DNA of 64,000 bases from Streptomyces sp. 3214.6 (GCF_900129855.1 NZ_LT670819.1:5332001-5396000), one strand, 5' to 3'; shown: positions 33,085 to 42,258, numbered from the stretch's first letter. Made by a program: numbers and translations. The notes: generated from the sequence alone by a model not told the origin.

Positions 33085-34218
33085 ATGAGAGGCTCACGAT
33101 TCGGGGCGTTGGCGCTGCTGACGGTGTGCGCGCTGGTTTCCACGGCGGGCGGTGCGGTCGCCGCGCCGCCCCCCGCGGTACCGGACGGAACCGCGTTGCA
33201 GGCGGCACTGGACCAGGTGACGGCAACCGGCGCGGTCGGCGCGGTCGCCGAGGTCCGCCAGGGTGACGCCGTATGGCGCGGCAGCAGCGGCAGGGCCAGG
33301 CTCAACGGCCGGCAACCCGCCCCCGTCGACGGCCGCTTCCGCGCCGGCAGCGTCACCAAGACGTTCACCGCCACCGTGGTGCTGCAACTGGTGGGCGAGG
33401 GGCGGCTGCGGCTGTCCGACACCGCCGAGCGGTGGCTCCCCGGGCTCGTCGCCGCCCCCGGAGGCGACCGGATCACGGTCCGGGAACTGCTCCAGCACGC
33501 CAGCGGCCTGCCCGAATACACCGACGGGCTGCTCGACGGCGACGCCCCCCATGACCGCTTCCGCACCTGGACACCCGCCGAGCTGGTCCGACGGGCCGTC
33601 AAGGACGGCGACCGCAACCGCCCCCTGCTGTTCCCGCCGGGCACCGATCACCACTACTCCAACACGGACTTCATCGTGCTCGGGATGATCGTCGAGAAGG
33701 TCACCGGCCGCTCGTACCGCACCGAGATCGACCGGCGCATCATCCGGCCCCTCGGACTGCGGGACACCCGCCTGCCGGGCTCCTCTCCCTTCCTCACCGG
33801 GCCGCACTCCCACGGCTACGAACCGGTGGAGAAAGAGGACGGGACCGTGGTCCCGGTCGACTACACCACCGTCAACATGTCCATCGCGGGCGCCGCCGGC
33901 GAGATCATCTCCACCACCGCCGACCTGGACCGCTTCTTCCGCACCCTGCTCAGCGGCGGCCTGCTGCGCCCGGCCGAGCTGCGCGAGATGACCGTCGACA
34001 CCAGCGGCGAGGGCTGGGGCCTCGGCCTGGAGACGGCCACGCTGCCCTGTGGCACCATCGTGGGCCACGGCGGCGGCACTCCCGGCTACCGCACCATCTC
34101 CTTCCACACACTCGACGGCACCCGCCAAGTCACGGTGGACTGGACCGACTGGGGCGCCGACGCCGACGCCGGCCCCGCGGCCTTCGCCCTGATGACCGCC
34201 GCTCTCTGCCCCACGTAG
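33085..34218 (+). CDS. secreted serine beta-lactamase-like hydrolase (D-Ala-D-Ala carboxypeptidase family)
   Basis: 377 residues; ATG 33085 with GGGAGAACG upstream. A signal peptide covers about residues 1-27, with cleavage near GAVAAP. The class C beta-lactamase/DD-peptidase fold has SVTK (SxxK nucleophile), YSN (second motif) and GHGGGTPG in place of KTG, all in the usual order. It is probably a peptidoglycan or D-amino-acid-peptide hydrolase outside the cell. The large 5' hairpin may affect its expression. Confidence 0.9.
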   Translation: MRGSRFGALALLTVCALVSTAGGAVAAPPPAVPDGTALQAALDQVTATGAVGAVAEVRQGDAVWRGSSGRARLNGRQPAPVDGRFRAGSVTKTFTATVVLQLVGEGRLRLSDTAERWLPGLVAAPGGDRITVRELLQHASGLPEYTDGLLDGDAPHDRFRTWTPAELVRRAVKDGDRNRPLLFPPGTDHHYSNTDFIVLGMIVEKVTGRSYRTEIDRRIIRPLGLRDTRLPGSSPFLTGPHSHGYEPVEKEDGTVVPVDYTTVNMSIAGAAGEIISTTADLDRFFRTLLSGGLLRPAELREMTVDTSGEGWGLGLETATLPCGTIVGHGGGTPGYRTISFHTLDGTRQVTVDWTDWGADADAGPAAFALMTAALCPT

Positions 34219-34232
34219 CCACCGACGGCCGA

Positions 34233-34264
34233 GCGCGCCGCACTCCGGATGGCGTGCGGCGCGC
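34233..34264 (+). terminator. GC-rich terminator after the serine hydrolase
   Basis: An 11-bp stem GCGCGCCGCAC / GTGCGGCGCGC with a 10-base loop lies 14 bases after the stop. There is no T run, as is common in Streptomyces. Confidence 0.6.
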
Positions 34265-34373
34265 ATGTCCACCGATCGGCTTGGACATCATCCTCCGGGC
34301 CGTCGGCGAGATCGCTCAGGGCTGCGGCGGGCCGCGCGACGGGACCGGCTGGCCGTGCAAGGCGTGCTATTTT

Positions 34374-34391
34374 GTTGAGCGATCGTTCAAC
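34374..34391. promoter_or_regulatory. TetR operator GTTGAGCGATCGTTCAAC
   Basis: An imperfect 18-bp palindrome around CGATCG of the classic TTGAACGATCGTTCAA type, directly after a TATTTT box (34368) and 13 bases before the start of the TetR gene. Autoregulation is likely. Confidence 0.75.
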
Positions 34392-34404
34392 TACGGGAGT
34401 GTCG

Positions 34405-35001
34405 GTGGGACGCAAGCAGGTCTGGGATCAGACGGAGGTACTGGCCGGCGCCATGCGACTGTTCCGTCGCCGCGGCTACCTCGGGGCCTCGGTGCGGGAC
34501 ATCGAGGAGGCGACCGGGCTGCATCCGGGCAGCCTGTACCGGGTCTTCCAGAGCAAGGAGGGCCTGTTCTGCGCTGCACTGGACGCCTACAACGACCAGG
34601 TGGTGCAGGGTCGCGTCCGGGCCCATCTCCTGGAGCAGCCGGATCCTGTGGCCGGCATCCGGTCGTTCTTCACCTCGGCGTTCGAGACCGGTCTCGAACG
34701 CGATCCAGGATGTCTGCTCACCAACACCGCGGTGGAGTCCTTCACCGTTTCGCAGGCCGCCGCGGGAGTGCGCCGAGGGCTGGAGGCGATCGAGTCCGGC
34801 TTCGCCGACGCGCTGACGCGCGCCCGCGCTCTGGGCCTGCTGTCAGCGGATCTGGACGTCGAGGTGTCAGGAGCCCGCCTGCTGGCGCTCTATCAGGGCC
34901 TGCTGGTGCTGGTCCGGGCCGGCACCCCCGTCGCCAAACTGCACACCATCACCGATGGCGCGATGGCGTCGATCGGCTCCGACAAAGAAGGACAGCGATG
35001 A
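34405..35001 (+). CDS. TetR/AcrR-family regulator, autoregulated
   Basis: 198 residues from GTG 34405 with GGGAG upstream; GTG 34399 is an alternative. The N-terminal helix-turn-helix has AMRLFRRRGYLGASVRDIEEATGL and SLYRVFQSKEGLF. The ligand domain has GCLLTNTAVE, found in regulators of small electrophile/quinone-type genes. It shares an operon with SnoaL-like and TfoX-like genes through two ATGA overlaps. The palindrome at 34374 is the expected operator. Confidence 0.9.
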   Translation: MGRKQVWDQTEVLAGAMRLFRRRGYLGASVRDIEEATGLHPGSLYRVFQSKEGLFCAALDAYNDQVVQGRVRAHLLEQPDPVAGIRSFFTSAFETGLERDPGCLLTNTAVESFTVSQAAAGVRRGLEAIESGFADALTRARALGLLSADLDVEVSGARLLALYQGLLVLVRAGTPVAKLHTITDGAMASIGSDKEGQR

Positions 35002-35345
35002 GCGACCCACAGCAGCTTTGGACGAACTACGCCGCGTGCTGGTCGGCCGACCCCGGCGAGCGGCTCGCCGCACTCGGCGTGGTCGCGGTCGAAGACGTCG
35101 CCTATCGGGACCCGGGCACGGAGGTGGGCGGGCTGACCGAGCTGGCCGCCTACATGGCCGGATTCGCCGCAGCCTTCCCCGGCCACCGGTTCCGCATCGA
35201 CGAGGTGGTCGAGCACCACGACCGGTCGCTCGCACGGTGGACCCAGCTCGGCGAGCAGGACGAACCCGCCATGGCGGGCGTGAGCACCGCGCTCCACCGC
35301 GACGGCCGGCTCGCTGACATCACTGGGTTCTTCCTCCCCGCATGA
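34998..35345 (+). CDS. SnoaL-like (NTF2-fold) protein
   Basis: 115 residues. The pattern WTNYAACWSADPGERLAAL, DVAYRDPGTEVGG, FAAAFPGHRFRIDEVVEHHDRSLARWT is typical of SnoaL/NTF2-like cyclases and their non-enzymatic relatives. It starts in the TetR stop codon (ATGA) and overlaps the TfoX-like start. It could bind a small organic molecule sensed by the TetR protein; inference only. Confidence 0.85.
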   Translation: MSDPQQLWTNYAACWSADPGERLAALGVVAVEDVAYRDPGTEVGGLTELAAYMAGFAAAFPGHRFRIDEVVEHHDRSLARWTQLGEQDEPAMAGVSTALHRDGRLADITGFFLPA

Positions 35346-35653
35346 GCGGATCCCGCAGCCTCGCCGAGCATGTCGCCGATCAGCTGGCGCCGCTCGGCGG
35401 GGTCACCGTCCACCGCTATTTTGGTGGCTGGGCACTGCGCAGCCGCGGCATCCAGTTCGCGATCGTGATGGACACGCTCTACCTCCGCGTCGACGACGCC
35501 ACCCGCCTCTCCTACGAGGAGGCCGGGTGCACACCGTTCACCTACCGTGCTGCGGGCCGCGCGATCGTGGTGCACGCCTATTACAGTGCCCCGGCGCAAG
35601 TGATCGACGACCGGACCCAGCTGTGCGTCCTGGCACGCGCGGCACTCGCCTGA
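35342..35653 (+). CDS. TfoX N-terminal domain protein
   Basis: 103 residues matching the TfoX/Sxy N-terminal domain: LAEHVADQLAPLGGVTVHRYFGGWALRSRGIQFAIVMD, LYLRVDDATRLSYEEAGCTPFTY. In Gammaproteobacteria the family is tied to competence; stand-alone small versions in actinobacteria have no known role. Third gene of the TetR operon by ATGA overlap. Confidence 0.85.
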   Translation: MSGSRSLAEHVADQLAPLGGVTVHRYFGGWALRSRGIQFAIVMDTLYLRVDDATRLSYEEAGCTPFTYRAAGRAIVVHAYYSAPAQVIDDRTQLCVLARAALA

Positions 35654-35745
35654 CCAGGCGGTCCCCAACCGCCGAGCGATGGCCAGCCGCTCCTTGACCC
35701 CTGCCCGAGGTGGACCTCGCACTGAGCACCTGGCTTCGCCGCCCG

Positions 35746-35988
35746 TAGGTCGCCGTCGGGGTAGACGTGCGGTAGGGCGGTGGCGTCCGAATGCAGTGCC
35801 CGGGGTGGGTCGGTGACGGTGACTCGTGGCCTGCTCCGATGGCGGTAGACGATCCGGACTTTGTAGTTCCTGCTCATGGGGGTCGGTTGAAGGGGGAGCG
35901 TGCAGAGGAGTTCACCGCCCCGCACGGTCCCTCGGGTGTCGGGGACGGCGACCTTGATCGCGACCAGCTGGCGGCCGAGGTGGGGCAC
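35746..35988 (-). pseudogene. truncated gene remnant of a small YKVRIVYR-type protein
   Basis: The minus-strand frame reads GGELLCTLPLQPTPMSRNYK, VRIVYRHRSRPRVTVTDPP and LPHVYPDGDL, about 80 residues. I recall a family of about 130 residues with this start that ends in a CLYYPGEW / WTSEWLLHYE region. Here the frame after DGDL turns into unrelated sequence, so the C-terminal half is lost. The 480-bp gap from 35654 to 36133 contains nothing else recognisable. Such genes occur near mobile or defence loci in my memory; the activity is unknown. Confidence 0.45.
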
Positions 35989-36133
35989 CGCGCCTGGTCA
36001 CGCGTGCAGGGGATGAAACCCATTGATTGAGCCGCTCGGAATTGATTACCACCTGGATCTGACTGCCTGATCAACCTCGCGCCCCAGAGATTCGGTTGTG
36101 CCTGAACCCAACCGGACAGAAGGGAGCGGGGCC

Positions 36134-36547
36134 ATGTCCCGTTCACTCCGCAAGAAGTTCGCCGGCGCTCTGGCTGTCGCCGCCATGGTGGGTGGGTCGC
36201 TGACCCTGGCCGCCGGTGAGGCCAGTGCCATCCCCGTCCCCAACCCCCCCTGCAACTCCCCCGTCTTCACCGCCTGCGTCGCGATCTCCAACCACAGCGT
36301 GGACGCGTACAGCTGGCGTATCAGTGTCACCCAGCCCAACGGCCACCGGTGGAACCGGTGCCTCCAGGGCAGCCGGCCCCACCACACGAGCCACTGGACG
36401 AACGTGTGGTTCTCCAACAGCGACAAGGTCTCGCTGACGGCCTACCGCGGCCAGAACTGCGAGGGCTGGAGCAAGAACGACAACTGGTGGGGCGACTGGA
36501 GCACGACCCAGGACCAGTACCACCTGATCGTCGTCAACAGGCACTGA
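36134..36547 (+). CDS. small secreted protein
   Basis: 137 residues from the ATG at 36134 with GGGAG upstream. A signal peptide (RKKFAGALAVAAMVGGSLTLAAGEASA) ends near residue 31. The mature part is Trp-, Asn- and Ser-rich with three Cys residues (NPPCNSPVF, TACVAIS, NRCLQGS) and a fourth in GQNCEGW, so two disulfides are possible. The function is not recognised. Another secreted protein gene follows 71 bp downstream. Confidence 0.85.
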   Translation: MSRSLRKKFAGALAVAAMVGGSLTLAAGEASAIPVPNPPCNSPVFTACVAISNHSVDAYSWRISVTQPNGHRWNRCLQGSRPHHTSHWTNVWFSNSDKVSLTAYRGQNCEGWSKNDNWWGDWSTTQDQYHLIVVNRH

Positions 36548-36618
36548 CCTTCGTGCACAGCTCGCACCACCGGAGCCTCTCTCTCCGCTCACCCCACCTC
36601 CCACAAGGAGCCACCCAA

Positions 36619-37269
36619 GTGCGTCCCCACATCACGGCACCCTCCGAGGCGGAGCCCGCCGTGAACAAGAAGAAGAGCCGCCGCCGCTGGCTGGCGCCGG
36701 CGCTGGCCATGGGGCTCGCCCCGCTCGTCCTGCTGGCCTCGCCCGGTTCCGCCTCGGCACAGACCTGGTGCTGGAAGCCGGACGGCTACAACATCGCCAA
36801 GGGCGACACCACCTGGGCCAAGGCACAGACCCAGGCCCGCAACACCTTCCAGGACTGGGTGTGGCGCGGACCCACCTTCCGGTGCCCCACGAACGTGCCC
36901 AGCTGCTCCTACGCCTGGGGTCAGCAGAAGACGACGGGCTGGCAGTGGTCGGTCGGACTCAGCGTCAACAACCCGGTCCCGTGGCTCAATCAGGTGCTCG
37001 GCAGCATCACCCCCTCCTACGGGCGCAACGGGTCCACGTCCACCACGTTCACCTTCACCACGAACCTGAGCCCGGGGCAGTACGCCCAGCCGATCCAGGT
37101 GGTGGAGCGCCGCTGGACCCAGGGCACCTTCGTCGGCGCCTTCCGCACCGACCACTCCTCCTGCGGCGGGGGCAAGGTGCGGTACTGGTGGGACGGCAAC
37201 TACCAGTGGGGCCACTGGCAGTCCAACCTCAGGGTCAACGACTACGGGACGTACAACGTCTGGCGCTGA
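36619..37269 (+). CDS. secreted Thr/Ser-rich beta protein, unknown
   Basis: 216 residues from GTG 36619, with AAGGAG eight bases upstream. A signal peptide covers residues 1-47 (KKKSRRRWLAPALAM..., cleavage after SASA). The mature protein has Cys residues in TWCWKPDG, FRCPTNV and PSCSYAW, then a long alternating Thr/Ser/Phe segment (STSTTFTFTTNLS) and QPIQVVERRWTQG. The alternating stretch resembles the membrane-inserting hairpins of aerolysin-type pore formers, but that is a shape argument only. It is followed by a perfect terminator. Confidence 0.8.
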   Translation: MRPHITAPSEAEPAVNKKKSRRRWLAPALAMGLAPLVLLASPGSASAQTWCWKPDGYNIAKGDTTWAKAQTQARNTFQDWVWRGPTFRCPTNVPSCSYAWGQQKTTGWQWSVGLSVNNPVPWLNQVLGSITPSYGRNGSTSTTFTFTTNLSPGQYAQPIQVVERRWTQGTFVGAFRTDHSSCGGGKVRYWWDGNYQWGHWQSNLRVNDYGTYNVWR

Positions 37270-37280
37270 CGCCCCAGGCC

Positions 37281-37323
37281 GGCCCGGCCCCGGTGCCCCC
37301 TCCACCTTCACCGGGGCCGGGCC
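37281..37323 (+). terminator. terminator after the secreted protein pair
   Basis: A 15-bp perfect stem GGCCCGGCCCCGGTG / CACCGGGGCCGGGCC with a 13-base C/T-rich loop. Confidence 0.8.
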
Positions 37324-37363
37324 CCTTCCCTTTCGGCCTCCGAACTCGTGAGGAACCCCAGCC

Positions 37364-38017
37364 ATGCACCCGCGCCGCCTCCGTCGTCTCCCCCGCACCG
37401 CCCTGCCCACGGCCGCAGCCGTCCTCTGCGGCCTGCTGGCCTCCTGCTCCACCGGCAGCGCTTCCCCGACCGCTGCCGGTGCATCACCGACCGGTACCGG
37501 TCAGGTGACGACGATCTCGCCCGACCCCGCCGTCACCCCCTCCGTCACTTCCTCGCCCAAGACCCTGCCGCCCTCCCGCCTGTGCACCGCCCTGGACCAG
37601 TCCGCCGCCCGGCAGGTGCTGACCGACCCGCAGCAGGCACCGCGCGTCGCACCCAACAAGGGCACCGCCCCGGACTCGTGCAGCTACACCTCCGGCGACC
37701 AGACCGCCATGCTGACCCTCAACCCCTCCGCCCGTTCGTACGACGCCGAACTGTCCGCCGCGCACAGCCTGGTCCGTGACCCGGCGTCGGCGGGCATGCG
37801 CGATGTGAAGGTCACCGAGCTCACCGGGCTGGGGCAGGGCGCCTTCAGTGAGACCGTCCAGGTGGTGAGACCGAAGCAGAACGTCACCTACGTGGTGTGG
37901 CGCGCAGCTTCCAAGACCTGGGTGCTCACCCTCGCCGACACCGACAGCAGTAAGGCGCAGGGCACCGACGGGCTCGTGGAGGTGGCCCGGCGGGTCACCC
38001 CCCAACTCCCCGGCTGA
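37364..38017 (+). CDS. DUF3558-like lipoprotein
   Basis: 217 residues. The lipobox LLASC gives a lipid-modified Cys near residue 28 after a basic N-terminus and hydrophobic segment. A Ser/Thr/Pro linker follows, then a domain with LCTALDQSAARQVLTD, SCSYTSGDQTAMLTLN and a conserved-looking Cys pair, similar to DUF3558 lipoproteins of actinobacteria. Predicted on the outer face of the membrane. Its 3' end overlaps the opposite STAND gene by 23 bp. Confidence 0.85.
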   Translation: MHPRRLRRLPRTALPTAAAVLCGLLASCSTGSASPTAAGASPTGTGQVTTISPDPAVTPSVTSSPKTLPPSRLCTALDQSAARQVLTDPQQAPRVAPNKGTAPDSCSYTSGDQTAMLTLNPSARSYDAELSAAHSLVRDPASAGMRDVKVTELTGLGQGAFSETVQVVRPKQNVTYVVWRAASKTWVLTLADTDSSKAQGTDGLVEVARRVTPQLPG

Positions 38018-41000
38018 CCGGGCAGACCCGCCGATAGGGCGCGCCCGGCACGTACGTCCGCCACTGCTCCCGCGTCAGGTCGGTGCCCGCGCGGGCGCAG
38101 ACCCGCACGATGGCCCGCCCGGGATCGATGGCGTACCGCTGGAGCGGGGCGTGCGGACTGCCTGCGTACAGGGTCGTGCCGTCGGGTGAGAAGGCCAGGG
38201 ACTTGATGCCGTCGCCGGGCGTGGTCAGCGGGGTGCCGAGCGGCTGGCGGGTTGCCACGTCCCACAGCTGCACGCTGCCGGCGTCGCCGCCGACGGCGAG
38301 GCTGGCGCCGTCGGGGCTGACGGCGAGGGCGGCGACCGCCTCCGGGGTGTCGCCGAGCGGCGCCGGGAAGACGTTGCGCAGCACACCGGCGCGCCGGTGG
38401 ACGGTCGCGTCCCACAGGGCGACCCGGCCCGTCTGGTCGCCGACCGCGAGCAGCGAGCCGTCGGTGGAGAAGGCCGCCGCACCCATCTGTTCGCCCTGCA
38501 CGAGGTCGTGGCTTCCGACCTTGCCGGACGGCAGCGCGGCGAGCCGTCCGTCGCCGACCAGCAGCCCGCCGTCGGGGCGGACGGCGAGGTGGGTGCTGGC
38601 CATGTTCCGCAGCACCGTTGTCCGGCGGCTGGCCGCGGTGTCCCACGCCTCGTCGTACAGGTCGCCGAGGACTTGGGTGCGGGCGGCGTACAAGGTGCGC
38701 CCGCCGGGTCCGAGGGCGGTCTCCAGCACCGGGTCTCCGGGCAGGTCCAGCGTGCCGCGGGCGCGGCTACGGGCGACGTCCCACACCCTGAACGGCTGCG
38801 CGACCGCCTCCCGGCCGGGTGCCGAGACGCCGTACGCGAACGCCGTGCCTTCGGGGCTGAACGCCAGCAGGGCGAGGGTGTCCTGGGGGACGACGGGGAG
38901 GGACGGGTCCCGGGAGACCGGCACGTTCACCGCAGGCAGGGTGCTCAGCAGACGGTCGTCGGCGGTGGCGCGGAGCTGGAAGAGGTAGCGGCCGCCGGAC
39001 CGCTCGGCGGTGGCATAGGTGCGGCCGTCGGGGCTGAAGCGCACGCCGTCCAGCGGGGTGCCGCGCCAGGCCGCAGTGACCGCCGGGCCGAGGTCGAGGG
39101 TGTGGACGGTGCCGCCCTCCAGGTAGCGCAGGGTGCGGCCGTCCCGGTCCCAGACCAGGCCGCCGTAGAGGTGCTGGTTGTTCAGGGGGTGCCGGAAGAC
39201 GGGCGCCGCGGAAGCGGACAGCCGCCACACCCGGATCTCCCCGGCGGTGGCCGTGGCCAGGAAGGCGCCGTCCGGGCTGAAGGTGGCGTACTCCACGCCG
39301 GTGTCGGCGAGGTCGGCGACCTGGCGGCCGGTCCCGGTGTCCCAGACGCGGACCCCCGTGTCGGTGGCGGCGGTCAGCCGGTCGCCGCCGAGCGCGAGGA
39401 TGGTCGAGTCCTCGTTGCAGATGCGGTCGTGCTGCCAGTCGCCGGGCAGGGCACGGCGGCCGGAGGTGTCCCACAGCTGGGGGGCCTGCCCGGCGGAGCA
39501 GACGGCCGCCCGACGTCCGTCCGCGCTCAGCGCCGTGAACGCCACACCTGGCGCCGGGGCCTCGAAGAGCACGCGGCCGTCCGTGACCGAGCGCAGCCGC
39601 ATCCGGTCGCCCTCGGTGGTCAGGAAGGCGCGGCCGTCGGCGGTGAAGCGGACGTCGGTGTCCCGCGGCAGCGGGGCGGAAGGGCCGGTCCAGCGGCCGG
39701 TGGCCGTGTCCCAGAGCCGTAGTCCGTCCTGGCCGCTGACCACGAGCACCCGCGCCTTTGGGGCTGCGCCGACGACCGAGCCGTCCGGCAGCCGGCCCGA
39801 GCCGGTGCGGCGGTGCGTGATCACGTCCCAGGTGTGCCAGGTGCGGTCCGCGGCGCTGAACAGGGTGCGGCCGGAGGCGGTGAGGGAACGCCAGGCCTCG
39901 GCGCCGGGCGCGGGGTCGGTGAAGATTTCTGTCTCCGGCTGGGCGAGGGAGCCGAGCAGGGCGCGGCGGGTCTCGGGCAGCTCGGCGATGCGCCAGGCGG
40001 CGGCGCCGAGCAGCAGGGCGGCGCGCGGGTCGGTGGTGCGCAGCGCGTCGGCCACGTCGGCGACCCGGCGGGCCGCCTCCTGGGTACGCCGACGCTCGTT
40101 GTCCTCGTAGGCGCGCCAGACGGCCACGGCTGTCAACAGGGCCACAGCCAGGACGGCGGACAGTGACACGGTCAGGAACCGGTGCCTGCGGACGGTCCGG
40201 GCGGCAGCCTGGTACTCGGCCTCGCGTGCCTCCAGCGCGGTGGTCAGGAAGGCCCGCTCCGTCGGCGTCAGCGCCACATCCCTTTCGTGGTCCGGGAAGA
40301 GTTCCTCCGCGCGGGCCAGCCGGGTGCCCCGGTACAGGGTGCCGGGGTCGCGGTCGTGCTCCAGCCAGGTCCGGGCGGCGTCCGTGAGAATCCGGTGGTG
40401 GCGCAGCCGTTCGCGGTCCTCCTCGATCCAGCCGTGCAGCCGGGGCCAGCAGGTGATCAGGGCCTCGTGGGCGAGCTGGACGCCGTCCTCGTCGGCGGTC
40501 AGCAGCCGGGCCCGGGTCAGCCGCTCCACCACCACCCGCGCATCCGCATCCGCCCACTCCTCCAACTCGGAACAGGTGAGCGGACGCCGGGTGTCGGGGG
40601 TGCCCTGGCCCGGCTCGACCATCCGCAGCAGCAGACGCCGGGCGGCATCCGCCTGGGCCGGGGACAGGCCGCCGTACACCTCCTCCGCCGTCGCCGCGAT
40701 CGCGCCCCGCACCCCGCCGGCCGCCTCGTACCCGGCGAGGGTGAGCATCCGGCCCTTGCGCCGGTGCCAGGTCTCCAGCAGGACGTGGGAGAGCATCGGC
40801 AGTCCGCCGGGCTCGCCCTGCACCTCGTCCACCAGGCGGGCGGTCAGCGTCCGCTCCACTCGGCACCCGGCCGCCTGGGCCGGCCCGACCACCGCCTCCC
40901 GCAGCTCCTCGGCCGTCATCGGACCGAGCAGCAGCCCGGCGCCGCGCAGGGCATCGGCGAGGCCGCGGTGCTCGGCGCAGCGGGCGTAGAAGTCGGCGCG

Positions 41001-41723
41001 TACGGCGACCAGCACGCGCAGCCGACTGTCCGATGTGCGGGCAGCGAGCAACAGGTCGACGAAGCGGGAACGTTCCTGCGGATCACGGCAGAGAGTGAAG
41101 ACCTCCTCGAACTGGTCCACCACCACCCAGCTCTCCGGCTCGTCCGCGGCAGGGCTCAGCAGATGTCCGTACGCGGTGGCGGGCATGGCTCCCGGGGTAA
41201 GGATCCGCAGGCCGGCGGGGCAACCGCGCGCCACGATCTCCTCCTGTAACCGCGGGATCAGCCCAGCCCGCAGCAGGGACGACTTCCCGCTCCCCGAGGG
41301 GCCGAACACCACCGCGAACCGGTGCTCGCACACCAGCTCCCCGAGCTCGGCGACCACCCGGTCGCGGCCGAAGAACACATGCCGGTCGTCCGGCTCGAAC
41401 CGGGCGAGCCCGCGGTACGGCGCCGACTCACCCTCGACGCCCTCCGCGGGGATACGGGTCGCCTCCGCCTCGGCGGCCTTCCAGCGCAGCTCCCACTCGG
41501 CGGGATCGCCCCCGCAGGCGCGCACATAGCCCTGGACCACGGCGAGAGAGGGAAGCCGTTCACCGGCGGCAGCCAGTGACAACGCGGTCGCCGAGAAAGC
41601 AGCCGCTTTCGCCATCGTCCGGTATGAAGGGCTCCCGGCGGCCTTCCGCAGCTCGCGCAGCTCGTGCGCCAGCCGCTGGACGGGCCCCGCCGTGGGGTCC
41701 ACCGGTCTCTCAGGCCGCCCCAT
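37995..41723 (-). CDS. HTH - STAND NTPase - WD40 protein
   Basis: 1242 residues from the ATG at 41723 with GGAGG eight bases upstream. Order: XRE-type helix-turn-helix (about 10-75), a STAND-type NTPase with Walker A GPSGSGKSSLLRAG and Walker B WVVVDQFEEVF (about 100-330), a winged/helical region to about 520, one TM helix near 535-560 (LTVSLSAVLAVALLTAVAVW), then WD40-like repeats to the end (GRTLFSAAD, VWDTGTGRQVADL, LWDATVHRR, LAVGGDAGSVQLWD). Such proteins sense a ligand with the WD40 part and switch by nucleotide exchange; relatives act in signalling and antiphage defence. Substrate unknown. Confidence 0.93.
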   Translation of the reverse strand: MGRPERPVDPTAGPVQRLAHELRELRKAAGSPSYRTMAKAAAFSATALSLAAAGERLPSLAVVQGYVRACGGDPAEWELRWKAAEAEATRIPAEGVEGESAPYRGLARFEPDDRHVFFGRDRVVAELGELVCEHRFAVVFGPSGSGKSSLLRAGLIPRLQEEIVARGCPAGLRILTPGAMPATAYGHLLSPAADEPESWVVVDQFEEVFTLCRDPQERSRFVDLLLAARTSDSRLRVLVAVRADFYARCAEHRGLADALRGAGLLLGPMTAEELREAVVGPAQAAGCRVERTLTARLVDEVQGEPGGLPMLSHVLLETWHRRKGRMLTLAGYEAAGGVRGAIAATAEEVYGGLSPAQADAARRLLLRMVEPGQGTPDTRRPLTCSELEEWADADARVVVERLTRARLLTADEDGVQLAHEALITCWPRLHGWIEEDRERLRHHRILTDAARTWLEHDRDPGTLYRGTRLARAEELFPDHERDVALTPTERAFLTTALEAREAEYQAAARTVRRHRFLTVSLSAVLAVALLTAVAVWRAYEDNERRRTQEAARRVADVADALRTTDPRAALLLGAAAWRIAELPETRRALLGSLAQPETEIFTDPAPGAEAWRSLTASGRTLFSAADRTWHTWDVITHRRTGSGRLPDGSVVGAAPKARVLVVSGQDGLRLWDTATGRWTGPSAPLPRDTDVRFTADGRAFLTTEGDRMRLRSVTDGRVLFEAPAPGVAFTALSADGRRAAVCSAGQAPQLWDTSGRRALPGDWQHDRICNEDSTILALGGDRLTAATDTGVRVWDTGTGRQVADLADTGVEYATFSPDGAFLATATAGEIRVWRLSASAAPVFRHPLNNQHLYGGLVWDRDGRTLRYLEGGTVHTLDLGPAVTAAWRGTPLDGVRFSPDGRTYATAERSGGRYLFQLRATADDRLLSTLPAVNVPVSRDPSLPVVPQDTLALLAFSPEGTAFAYGVSAPGREAVAQPFRVWDVARSRARGTLDLPGDPVLETALGPGGRTLYAARTQVLGDLYDEAWDTAASRRTTVLRNMASTHLAVRPDGGLLVGDGRLAALPSGKVGSHDLVQGEQMGAAAFSTDGSLLAVGDQTGRVALWDATVHRRAGVLRNVFPAPLGDTPEAVAALAVSPDGASLAVGGDAGSVQLWDVATRQPLGTPLTTPGDGIKSLAFSPDGTTLYAGSPHAPLQRYAIDPGRAIVRVCARAGTDLTREQWRTYVPGAPYRRVCPVSRGVGG

Positions 41724-41891
41724 GAAGGGCACCTCCGTACATCCGAAGCTCAAGACATCCTGACGCTTGAACGACGATCATGCAGATAGTTGGATGATGT
41801 CCGGGTTGCCTCCGAATGACGTACAGGTGACCGCAGCCGGACGACCGACAAGGACAGCTGGCCTGCCTGGGGGGAAATCGCTGCATGATTC

Positions 41892-42258
41892 CTATGCCGG
41901 TGCGGGCGTGGACTTCAGGCGTTCTGCCCGAGGCGGGTTGGCGCCGGGGACGGAGCAGGTGAGGGCGGCGACACGGGCGGCGAAGGAGCAGGCGTCAGCG
42001 GTGTCGTCGAGGGTGAGGGCGTCGAGTCCGGCCCCCTAGGTGTCCGAGTGCGGTGAGACGGTGCAGCAGACCTGCGGTGAAGGCGTCTCCGGCGCCTACG
42101 GTGTCGACGACATCGACGGCCGGGGCGGGGACGGTGATGCGTGCGCCGTCGAGGGAGGCGAGGGCGCCGCGTCGGCCGAGGGTGATGACGACGAGGCGGG
42201 CGCCGGCCGCGTGCCAGGTGTCGCTGGCTTCTACGACACCTATCGTGCTCAGCCTCAT
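41892..42258 (-). pseudogene. frameshifted C-terminal remnant of a PfkB-family sugar kinase
   Basis: On the minus strand the kinase signature VDVVDTVGAGDAFTAGLLHRL is intact, with the catalytic Asp in GAGD. After HLGG the frame shifts at a GGGGGCC run near 42027; the other frame continues with LTLDDTADACSFAARVAAL and ends at 41892. The N-terminal two thirds is missing. A ribokinase/fructokinase gene was apparently deleted down to this tail. It is beside the perfect dyad at 42283. The 168 bp between 41723 and 41892 show nothing else. Confidence 0.8.

Noticed and set aside
35654..36133. An intact gene on the minus strand at 35581-35988
   Set aside because: Only the first 80 codons resemble a protein family; the remainder is out-of-frame sequence overlapping the TfoX-like gene.
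38767..40866. 699-residue minus-strand ORF inside the STAND gene
   Set aside because: It is another frame of the same strand, rich in Arg and Pro, without domains; the STAND frame has clear motifs.
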